DNA from: Bacteroidota bacterium
GTDB lineage: Bacteria > Bacteroidota > Bacteroidia > Bacteroidales > Rikenellaceae
DNA: 18,133 bases
Direction: 5' to 3'
NCBI GenBank assembly: GCA_023443765.1
Contig: JAEZTA010000199.1
Coordinates: 1 to 18,133 of the forward strand
Under the pieces are notes generated by a model that was given only the letters and a program-made list of their open reading frames with translations, was not told where the DNA came from and searched no databases. Positions 1 to 5,422 of this stretch are shown one piece after another (position 1 is the first letter of the stretch; each line of letters starts with the position of its first letter). Made by a program: the position numbers and the translations under genes.

Positions 1-926
1 TGGACGGGATGATGCTCGGCACGACGCTGCATGTGGTGGCCGATGTGAAGGGCATTTCGTCGCAGGAACTCTATGCGGCCGTCATGGAGCTGGACCGCGA
101 GGCCAAGGCGTCGATGTCGATCTACGATTCGACTTCGCTCCTCAGCCGCCTGAACCGCAACGAGACCGACTCCGTTGACCGGCATGTTGCCTTCAATCTC
201 CGCCTCGCCGACAGCATCGGGGCCCTGAGCGACGGACGCTACGACGTGACCGTCAAGCCGCTGGTCGAGGCGTGGGGCTTCGCCGGGAAGGAGCGCGCCG
301 AAAATCCGAATATCGACTCGATCCTCGAATTCGTGGGCCGCGAAAAGGTCCGCGTTGAGGGCGGGCGGCTGGTCAAGGACGATCCGCGCGTGCAACTCGA
401 CTTCAACTCCGTGGCCAAAGGCTATACGGTCGACCTGCTGGCTGAGCTGGTTGAGAAATACGGCGCCGAAAACTACATCGTCGACATCGGCGGCGAGGTC
501 CGCTGCCGGGGCTTCAACCGCCAGGGACAGGCGTGGCGCATCGGTGTCGAAACGCCTTTCGACGGCAATATGTCGAATGGCGAATACCTCCAGAAACGGA
601 TTCAGATGACCGACGGCGGACTGGCCACTTCGGGCAACTACCGCCGTTTCTACCTCGATAAGGACGGGAATAAAGTCGCCCATACCATCGACCCGCGCAC
701 GGGCCGCAGCGCTCTTTCGCGCCTGCTGTCGGTGACGGTCGTGGCCCCGACCTGCGCCGAGGCCGACGCTCTGGGAACCATGTTCCTGGCCATGGGCGCC
801 GACGACGCGCTGGCGGCAGTCGGACGGATGCCCGACGTGAAGGTTTATTTCATCCTGGCCGGGGCCGGGGAGGACGAGTACGAAGAGTATGTTTCGCCGG
901 CGATGAAATCGCTGGTCATGAAATAA
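1..926 (+). CDS. apbE: FAD:protein FMN transferase (ApbE family), 5'-truncated by window edge
   Basis: ApbE enzymes move FMN from FAD onto a Thr/Ser of target flavoproteins such as NqrB/NqrC or RnfG, outside the membrane or in the periplasm. The reading frame is open to the left edge and residues (D-G) precede the first ATG at 9. The conserved MGTT-type N-terminal motif sits right at that ATG, so the true start and any signal peptide or lipobox lie outside the window. Counting from the ATG at 9, visible ApbE motifs are GRYDVTVKPL (76-85), LDFNSVAKGY (130-139), VDIGGEV (158-164), ATSGNYRRF (206-214), HTIDPRTG (225-232) and the metal-binding region AEADALGT (250-257). The C-terminus is intact. 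The lipid kinase gene starts 7 bp after the stop, suggesting co-transcription. No nqr or rnf gene is in view, so the target protein is unknown. Confidence 0.93.
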   Translation, partial: DGMMLGTTLHVVADVKGISSQELYAAVMELDREAKASMSIYDSTSLLSRLNRNETDSVDRHVAFNLRLADSIGALSDGRYDVTVKPLVEAWGFAGKERAENPNIDSILEFVGREKVRVEGGRLVKDDPRVQLDFNSVAKGYTVDLLAELVEKYGAENYIVDIGGEVRCRGFNRQGQAWRIGVETPFDGNMSNGEYLQKRIQMTDGGLATSGNYRRFYLDKDGNKVAHTIDPRTGRSALSRLLSVTVVAPTCAEADALGTMFLAMGADDALAAVGRMPDVKVYFILAGAGEDEYEEYVSPAMKSLVMK

Positions 927-933
927 CGGAATT

Positions 934-1818
934 ATGAAAACAGCGGTATTTCTCTACAACCCAGGGTCGGGTAAAGGAAAGATCGCCCGCAACGTCGGGT
1001 GCATCAGTACGATTTTCCAGGCTTACGGATACGAAATCACTCCGCAGCCGATCGACTTCACGGCCAACCCGTTCGACGGCAACGAGACGATCAGCCTGAT
1101 GGTCGTCGCGGGCGGCGACGGCACGGTGAACTATGTGGTCAACGCCATGAAGCGCAAGGGGCTGGATATCCCGATCGGGGTGATCCCCGCCGGTACGGCC
1201 AACGATTTCGCCCGGGCGATCGGCATGTCGTGCGAAACGCTCGAAGCGGCGCGGCAGATCGCTTCCGGTGCGGTCGACCGGGTCGATGTCGGCCGGGTCA
1301 ACGGGCTCTATTTCGTCAATATCTTTTCATTCGGCGTCTTCACCACCACCTCGCAGCATACCCCTGACAAACGCAAGCACCGGATCGGGAAGCTGGCCTA
1401 TATCATCGAGGGTATCAAGGAGTTCCGCTCGATGCACGCCGTGCCGCTGGAGATCGTCGCCGACGGCGAACGATTCGATCTGCGGTCGCTGATGGTGTTG
1501 ATTTTCAACGGCGAGACGGCCGGCGGCTTCCGTCTGGCGCGCCGCTCGTCGATCCGCGACGGGCTGTTTGACTGTCTGCTGCTGGAGAAGAAAAACTTCT
1601 TCCGTTCGACGCTGGCCATGTGCCGCTACCTGGCGGGCGGCAGCCCGAAGATCGTGCGCCACCTGCAGGTGCGGACGATCGACATCCGCTCGTCGGTCAA
1701 CGAACCGACGGATGTCGACGGCCAGAAGGGCGCCGAATTCCCGCTGCACATCGAGTGCCTTGCCGGCGGCCTGCGCGTAATGTGCGCCCGGGACCGGGAG
1801 GAAACGGTTAAGAACTAA
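934..1818 (+). CDS. Diacylglycerol kinase family lipid kinase (YegS/DgkB-like)
   Basis: This 294-residue cytoplasmic protein matches the usual length of DAGK-catalytic-domain lipid kinases, which phosphorylate diacylglycerol or related lipids with ATP. Visible motifs are the N-terminal NPGSGKGK (9-16), the nucleotide-binding GGDGT (60-64) and IPAGTANDFAR (84-94), all typical of the family. The C-terminal half has the expected beta-rich lipid-binding layout, with FNGETAGGF near residue 190 and a VDGQ motif near 262. The ATG at 934 follows the apbE stop by 7 bp, so it is probably the second gene of that operon. A hairpin at 1868-1898 may end the transcript. The substrate (diacylglycerol, undecaprenol or a sphingoid lipid, the last being relevant to Bacteroidetes) cannot be decided from sequence. 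Confidence 0.9.
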   Translation: MKTAVFLYNPGSGKGKIARNVGCISTIFQAYGYEITPQPIDFTANPFDGNETISLMVVAGGDGTVNYVVNAMKRKGLDIPIGVIPAGTANDFARAIGMSCETLEAARQIASGAVDRVDVGRVNGLYFVNIFSFGVFTTTSQHTPDKRKHRIGKLAYIIEGIKEFRSMHAVPLEIVADGERFDLRSLMVLIFNGETAGGFRLARRSSIRDGLFDCLLLEKKNFFRSTLAMCRYLAGGSPKIVRHLQVRTIDIRSSVNEPTDVDGQKGAEFPLHIECLAGGLRVMCARDREETVKN

Positions 1819-1867
1819 AAATTCTCGGAAACAGGGATTTTTTGCCTGTGCTCCGGTTGCGATTTAT

Positions 1868-1898
1868 AAAGCCCTGCCGTATTTGCGGTCTGGGCTTT
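1868..1898 (+). terminator. Candidate terminator after the lipid kinase gene
   Basis: AAAGCCC (1868-1874) pairs exactly with GGGCTTT (1892-1898). An inner CCG/CGG step lies at 1877-1879 and 1886-1888, with loop TATTTG. It lies 49 bp downstream of the lipid kinase stop. The uridine tract after the stem is short (three T within the stem end), so termination may be weak or factor-assisted. Confidence 0.45.
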
Positions 1899-1943
1899 CT
1901 GTTGATCGTCTTTTGGGTGAATTTCAAGTCGCGGGCGATAAGT

Positions 1944-1992
1944 CCCCGCCAAGGCGGGGCGGACCAATTTATAAACGCCGCCTGGGGCGGCG
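1944..1992. repeat. Two tandem perfect GC-rich hairpins in the 1819-2094 intergenic gap
   Basis: CCCCGCC (1944-1950), a 2-nt spacer and GGCGGGG (1953-1959) form one perfect 7-bp palindrome. CGCCGCC (1976-1982), TGG and GGCGGCG (1986-1992) form a second. They are separated by an AT-rich stretch. GGACC at 1961-1965 could also pair with GGTCC at 2005-2009, enclosing the second hairpin. The element lies upstream of the araC-family promoter, so it is not part of that mRNA as predicted. It resembles a REP-like intergenic palindrome, but copy number in the genome cannot be seen here. A short open frame across this gap has no recognisable protein features. Confidence 0.55.
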
Positions 1993-2044
1993 GGTACGGC
2001 GGACGGTCCTCGGAACTATTTCCGATTCTTTTTTTCGGACGGTA

Positions 2045-2075
2045 TTGCGATTTCGGTCTGCTTTTGTTACTTTTG
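2045..2075 (+). promoter_or_regulatory. Bacteroidetes-type promoter for the AraC regulator/beta-lactamase operon
   Basis: A -33 TTG at 2045-2047 is followed by exactly 20 bp and a perfect -7 box TACTTTTG (TAnnTTTG) at 2068-2075. The expected transcription start near 2080-2083 leaves a leader of only about 12-15 nt before the ATG at 2095. Confidence 0.7.
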
Positions 2076-2094
2076 TCGGAAAAACTACGACGAT

Positions 2095-3009
2095 ATGGCG
2101 GATAACGGCAAAACGACGCGCAACGAAGGACGCGAAAATCTGCGCAAAGTCTCCATCTCCCGCATCAAGAAGGAGATGAGCGATGTCTTTTACCTTTCGG
2201 ACGATCTGGTGATCGCGGCGCTATCGGCGCAGAACAACACTACGGCCGACTATCCCGCAACTATCGACGGTTTTTCGGCTATTATCATGATGACGGGCGA
2301 GGCCACCGTGTCGATCGATATGGAGAACTACAACGTCAAGCCCAACACGCTCGTCTTTTTCAACCCCGATTCGATCATCCGCACGGTGAAGTGCTCGCCC
2401 AACGCCGCGGCCTATTTCCTCGCCTTCTCCAAGTCGTTCGTCAACGAGATCCAGATCGACCTTTCGACCTCGCTGCCGGTCTACATGCGCTTCGGCAAAG
2501 CCCCCGTGCTGGAGGTGACGCCGCAGGACGTGGACGAAATCCGCCAGTTGTTCCAGCTGATCAAAACCATGCTCCGCAGCGACAAGGAGCGCTACCGCCA
2601 CGAGATCATCCGCACGCTCTTCACCACGGCGTTCTACATCATCACCGAGATCAACCAGCGCGAGCAGCCCGGCGAAATGAAGCAGGGCCGCTGCGAGGTG
2701 CTTTTCGACGAATTCATGTCGCTCCTGCAGGAGCACAACAAGAGGGAGCGCAACGTGAGTTTCTATGCCAAGCAGCTCAACATCACGCCCAAATACCTTT
2801 CGTCCGTCGTGAAGGAGGTGAGCGGCAAGACCGCCGCCCGGTGGATCGACGAATCGGTGATCCTCGAAGCCAAAGCCCTGCTGAAGTACTCGGGCATGAG
2901 CATCCAGGAGATCGCCTACCACCTCAATTTCTCGACCCAGTCCTTCTTCGGCAAGTATTTCAAACAGCACACCGGAACCTCGCCCTCGCGTTACAAACGG
3001 AAAGGATAA
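2095..3009 (+). CDS. AraC/XylS-family transcriptional regulator
   Basis: This 304-residue protein has a C-terminal AraC-type double helix-turn-helix. The first HTH is around 221-243 (VSFYAKQLNITPKYLSSVVK) and the second around 269-290 (SIQEIAYHLNFSTQSFFGKY), ending in the typical TGTSPSRYK motif (293-301). The N-terminal 200 residues look like a cupin-type sensor: a beta-rich stretch at about 60-110 with KPNTLVFFNP at 82-91, followed by helices. This is the common cytoplasmic, ligand-responsive layout rather than a hybrid two-component form. I keep the ATG at 2095 because it fits the promoter. The later Met-28 (2176) has a purine-rich stretch directly against it and would give a shorter protein. 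The beta-lactamase gene begins 6 bp after the stop, so it is the obvious candidate target. The ligand is unknown. Confidence 0.88.
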   Translation: MADNGKTTRNEGRENLRKVSISRIKKEMSDVFYLSDDLVIAALSAQNNTTADYPATIDGFSAIIMMTGEATVSIDMENYNVKPNTLVFFNPDSIIRTVKCSPNAAAYFLAFSKSFVNEIQIDLSTSLPVYMRFGKAPVLEVTPQDVDEIRQLFQLIKTMLRSDKERYRHEIIRTLFTTAFYIITEINQREQPGEMKQGRCEVLFDEFMSLLQEHNKRERNVSFYAKQLNITPKYLSSVVKEVSGKTAARWIDESVILEAKALLKYSGMSIQEIAYHLNFSTQSFFGKYFKQHTGTSPSRYKRKG

Positions 3010-3015
3010 CCGACG

Positions 3016-3900
3016 ATGAAACGTTTCCCGCTCCTCTGCTGCTGCCTCGTGGCGGCCACCTCCCTTTCGGCCCATACCGGAACGCTCGAACGCGACATCC
3101 GCGCCGTGACCGACAGCGTCCGCGCCACGGTGGGCGTTGCCGTGGTCTTCGGCGTCGGCGATACGCTCGTGGTGAACAATGCCCACCGCTATCCCACGAT
3201 GAGCGTCTATAAATTCCACCAGGCGCTGGCCCTGCTCGACAGCCTCGACCGCGCCGGCCTTCCCCTGACGACGCGCATCCCGGTTCTGCGCTCCGACCTG
3301 CTGCCCGGCACGTGGTCGCCCCTGCGCGACGCCCGCCCCGAAGGCGGCTATGAACTCCCGGCAGCGGAACTGCTGGCTTACAGCGTTTCGCAGAGCGACA
3401 ACAACGTCTGCGACCTGTTGTTCCGGTTCCTGGGCGGCCCGGAGACCGTGAATCGTTATATCGCCCGGCTGGGTATCGGCGAGACGGTGATCGTTGCCGA
3501 CGAGGAGACGATGCACCGCCATCCCGACAATCAGTATCTCAACTGGACGACCCCGCTGGCCGCCGTGCGGCTGCTCGAACGCTTCCGCCGCGGGGAACTG
3601 CTCTCTCCTGAATACGGCGATTTCCTCGAACGGACGATGCTCGGCACGACGACCGGTCCCGATAAACTCCGCGGACTGCTGCCCGCCGATGCTGCCGTGG
3701 CGCATAAGACCGGCAGCGCCTTCCGCAATGCGCAGGGCGTGATGGTCGCCGACAACGACATCGGTTTCGTCCGCCTGCCCGACGGGCGTAGCTATTCGAT
3801 CGCCGTCTTCGTCATGGATTCCCGCGAGGACGACCGGACCAATGCCGCCGTCATCGCCCGCATCTCGCGGCTCGTCTACGACTACGCCACCCGGCGATAA
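3016..3900 (+). CDS. Class A beta-lactamase, PER/CfxA-like (subclass A2 type)
   Basis: This 294-residue protein is predicted to be secreted to the periplasm and to hydrolyse beta-lactams through a serine acyl-enzyme. It has an N-terminal signal peptide (charged MKR, hydrophobic core, likely cleavage after LSA at residue 19). Catalytic motifs are all present: SVYK with Ser63/Lys66 (Ambler 70/73), SDN at 127-129 (130-132), omega-loop Glu163 (166) and KTG at 231-233 (234-236). The omega loop reads EETMH, with His where most class A enzymes have Asn170. As I recall, PER-type enzymes have a similar E-x-x-M-H loop, which with the following NW motif (176-177) points to the Bacteroidetes/PER/CfxA subgroup. 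The gene follows the AraC regulator by 6 bp and ends at a strong terminator. Substrate range (penicillin versus cephalosporin) cannot be read from sequence, and it is too divergent for me to give a named allele. Confidence 0.9.
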   Translation: MKRFPLLCCCLVAATSLSAHTGTLERDIRAVTDSVRATVGVAVVFGVGDTLVVNNAHRYPTMSVYKFHQALALLDSLDRAGLPLTTRIPVLRSDLLPGTWSPLRDARPEGGYELPAAELLAYSVSQSDNNVCDLLFRFLGGPETVNRYIARLGIGETVIVADEETMHRHPDNQYLNWTTPLAAVRLLERFRRGELLSPEYGDFLERTMLGTTTGPDKLRGLLPADAAVAHKTGSAFRNAQGVMVADNDIGFVRLPDGRSYSIAVFVMDSREDDRTNAAVIARISRLVYDYATRR

Positions 3901-3902
3901 CG

Positions 3903-3929
3903 AAAAGCCCCTCCGGAGAGGGGCTTTTT
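3903..3929. terminator. Strong bidirectional rho-independent terminator
   Basis: AAAAGCCCCTC (3903-3913) and GAGGGGCTTTT (3918-3928) form a perfect 11-bp stem around a CGGA loop, with T on the 3' side and A on the 5' side. It sits between the convergent beta-lactamase gene (stop 3900) and the DJ-1/PfpI gene (stop 3936), and can serve both. Confidence 0.9.
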
Positions 3930-3935
3930 CAGCGA

Positions 3936-4463
3936 CTATTTCAACGCTTCGATCACCTTCGGAAGCAGTTCCGGAATGGCGTGTTCCTCCTGCGCCGTGA
4001 AGAAGTTGCCGTCCGCTTCATAGGCGGCGTCCGTTGCGACGGGACCCGCCACGGCGGCTTTGGCCAGCGGATGCACGGCGACGCGCCGTCCCGCGCCAAC
4101 GCCAGCAAATCCGAACATCATTCCTGCGGCGCAGTGGCCGATCATCAGTTTTCCCTTTTCGCCGAACGTTTTCAGCACCTCCATCAGGTCCTTGTTCCAA
4201 GGCTCGTCGGCGTGCTGTGCGAAGACCGGCACGGCGTCGCCGCAGGCGAATACGAGGGCGTCGTATTCGTCCTCATGGCCTTTGAGGTTGGCGATGACAT
4301 CGTCGGCCGTCAGCGCGATGCCCGAATTGGTGCGGATTTCGCGGCTGTCGGCCACCGCGAAGACGGTGTAGGGAATCTTGTTCTCGAAAAACGCTTCCAG
4401 ATACTGGAACAGGCCCATCCCGTTCACGGGATTCACGGCCACGACGGCTGCTCTCTTTGCCAT
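3936..4463 (-). CDS. DJ-1/PfpI family protein
   Basis: A 175-residue cytoplasmic protein with the class-I glutamine-amidotransferase-like fold of DJ-1/PfpI proteins. The likely nucleophile is Cys111 in the elbow GHCAAG (109-114), preceded by the beta-strand KLMI and by a DALVFACGDA segment (68-77) that fits the family core. Members act as glyoxalase III/deglycase-like enzymes, chaperones or stress proteins, and which applies here is open. The frame is open further upstream, but that stretch crosses the divergent promoter region and has no family similarity. I chose the ATG at 4463 (MAKRAAVV). An ATG two codons earlier (4469) is equally possible. Divergent from an HxlR regulator gene, which suggests induction by electrophile or redox stress. 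Confidence 0.82.
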   Translation of the reverse strand: MAKRAAVVAVNPVNGMGLFQYLEAFFENKIPYTVFAVADSREIRTNSGIALTADDVIANLKGHEDEYDALVFACGDAVPVFAQHADEPWNKDLMEVLKTFGEKGKLMIGHCAAGMMFGFAGVGAGRRVAVHPLAKAAVAGPVATDAAYEADGNFFTAQEEHAIPELLPKVIEALK

Positions 4464-4482
4464 AATCATAATTTTTTGAATG

Positions 4483-4497
4483 AAATAACGGTTATTT
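4483..4497. repeat. Palindrome in the leader of the DJ-1/PfpI gene (possible operator)
   Basis: AAATAAC (4483-4489), one central G and GTTATTT (4491-4497) form a perfect 7-bp inverted repeat. It lies between the predicted minus-strand transcription start (about 4517) and the DJ-1/PfpI start codon, a position suited to repression. Confidence 0.5.
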
Positions 4498-4510
4498 GAA
4501 GTAAGTTTGT

Positions 4511-4518
4511 TACGTTTG
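4511..4518 (+). promoter_or_regulatory. Candidate -7 box for the HxlR regulator gene
   Basis: TACGTTTG matches TAnnTTTG perfectly on the plus strand, but no TTG lies 19-21 bp upstream, so this promoter would be weak or activator-dependent. It nearly abuts the opposing DJ-1 -7 box (4523-4530), the two boxes being 4 bp apart and facing each other. Confidence 0.4.
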
Positions 4519-4522
4519 TGAA

Positions 4523-4553
4523 CAAATATACGACAAACTGCGCTTCGAAACAA
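4523..4553 (-). promoter_or_regulatory. Bacteroidetes-type promoter for the DJ-1/PfpI gene
   Basis: Read on the minus strand: TTG at 4553-4551, exactly 20 bp, then a perfect TATATTTG -7 box at 4530-4523. The expected start is near 4516-4519, giving a leader of roughly 50 nt that contains the palindrome at 4483-4497. Confidence 0.7.
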
Positions 4554-4574
4554 GTACGCACGTAAAAATGAGTA

Positions 4575-4592
4575 GGTTACGCGGAAGTAACC
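4575..4592. repeat. Inverted repeat upstream of the HxlR gene (possible operator)
   Basis: GGTTAC (4575-4580), six bases and GTAACC (4587-4592) form a perfect interrupted palindrome. It lies 19 bp before the HxlR ATG (4612) and about 20 bp behind the -33 element of the DJ-1 promoter. HxlR proteins bind as dimers to such inverted repeats near divergent promoters. Binding here is inferred. Confidence 0.5.
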
Positions 4593-4611
4593 GTTGCTGG
4601 AAATCAAAGGA

Positions 4612-4977
4612 ATGGAAACGGAAAAAAGTTTACAGAATTTTGTGCCCACGGGCTGCTGCCCGATCCGGGACATCCTGAACCGCCTGGGGGACAAGTGGTC
4701 GATGCTGGTGCTGCTGACGCTCGACGCCAACGGCGTGATGCGCTTCAGTGAGATTCACCGTACGCTGGGCGACATTTCGCACCGCATGCTGACCGTCACG
4801 CTGCGGATGCTCGAAACCGACGGAATGGTTCGCCGCGAGGTCTATGCCGAGGTCCCGCCGCGCGTGGAATACCGGCTGACGGAGCGGGGCGAGAGCCTGC
4901 TGCCCCATATTTTCGGGCTGGTGGAGTGGGCCGAAACCAACAAGGAGGCGATCCTCAGCGCCCGGGCAAAAGGCTGA
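4612..4977 (+). CDS. HxlR/MarR-like winged-helix regulator
   Basis: A 121-residue winged-helix DNA-binding protein of the HxlR family. Diagnostic segments are CCPIRDILNRLGDKWSMLVL (15-34), RFSEIHRTLGDISHRMLT (44-61) with the recognition helix, LRMLETDGMVRRE (64-76) and the wing ending EYRLTERGESL (86-96). Cys15 and Cys16 sit where several HxlR members (for example YodB and HypR) carry a redox- or electrophile-sensing cysteine, so thiol sensing is plausible. I start at the ATG at 4612. A TTG six codons earlier (4594) overlaps the palindrome edge and is less likely. It is divergent from the DJ-1/PfpI gene and probably regulates it and itself. Its last 23 bp overlap the end of the convergent acetyltransferase gene. 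Confidence 0.87.
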   Translation: METEKSLQNFVPTGCCPIRDILNRLGDKWSMLVLLTLDANGVMRFSEIHRTLGDISHRMLTVTLRMLETDGMVRREVYAEVPPRVEYRLTERGESLLPHIFGLVEWAETNKEAILSARAKG

Positions 4978-5422
4978 GCGTCATGCGCCGGGCATCGACG
5001 CCGTCGTGGTAATAACCCGGCAGCAGTTTTCCCGGCCGGAATCCGTTGCGGGAGTAAAGCCGTATGGCTGAGTCGTTGTCGGTGCGCACTTCGAGCGTCA
5101 CTTCACGCAGTTCGAGCTGCCGGCCGAGCTTAATCGCCGCATCCACCAGCGCCTGCCCGGCGCCGCAGCCGCGCGCCGCAGGGTCTACCGCCACGGAATA
5201 GATGCGGAGGTTACCCGCCGTGCGCCGCGCCAGCAGTGAGATGTAGCCGATGACGACGCCCTCGCGGCAGGCGACATAACTGGCTCCCTGCGCTTCTGCG
5301 AGCAGGTAGTGCAACTGCCGCCGTGAAAAGGCTTCTTTTGCGGGGAAGCAACGCCGTTCGACGGCCTCCACCGCGTCGAGGTCCCCGACGGTCGCCCGAC
5401 GTATTTCGACTGCAGGCGTCAT
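4955..5422 (-). CDS. GNAT family N-acetyltransferase (RimI-like)
   Basis: A 155-residue single-domain GNAT acetyltransferase transferring acetyl from acetyl-CoA to an amine. The acetyl-CoA motif A is VAVDPAARGCGAGQAL (77-92) with the R-G-x-G-x-G/A loop. Motif B is LEVRTDNDSAIRLYSRNGF (110-128), in which Glu111 and Tyr123 fall at the positions used by RimI. The start is the ATG at 5422, whose ATGA overlaps the stop of the upstream ATP-grasp ligase gene by 4 bp, a strong sign of translational coupling. The frame upstream of this ATG is out-of-frame reading of the ligase gene and is not real. The pairing suggests it modifies the ligase's substrate or product rather than ribosomal protein S18, although a RimI role cannot be excluded. 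Confidence 0.88.
   Translation of the reverse strand: MTPAVEIRRATVGDLDAVEAVERRCFPAKEAFSRRQLHYLLAEAQGASYVACREGVVIGYISLLARRTAGNLRIYSVAVDPAARGCGAGQALVDAAIKLGRQLELREVTLEVRTDNDSAIRLYSRNGFRPGKLLPGYYHDGVDARRMTLSLLPGR

Noticed and set aside
1842..2105. Short 87-codon open frame with hydrophobic patches in the 1819-2094 gap
   Set aside because: It runs through the candidate terminator, both hairpins and the promoter, begins at a non-ATG codon, and resembles no known small protein.
2221..3705. 494-codon minus-strand open frame opposite the AraC and beta-lactamase genes
   Set aside because: It spans two recognised genes on the other strand and has no motif, promoter or start context of its own.
4464..4730. 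N-terminal extension of the DJ-1/PfpI frame to 4730
   Set aside because: It would run through the divergent promoter and into the HxlR coding region, and the added 89 residues have no family similarity.
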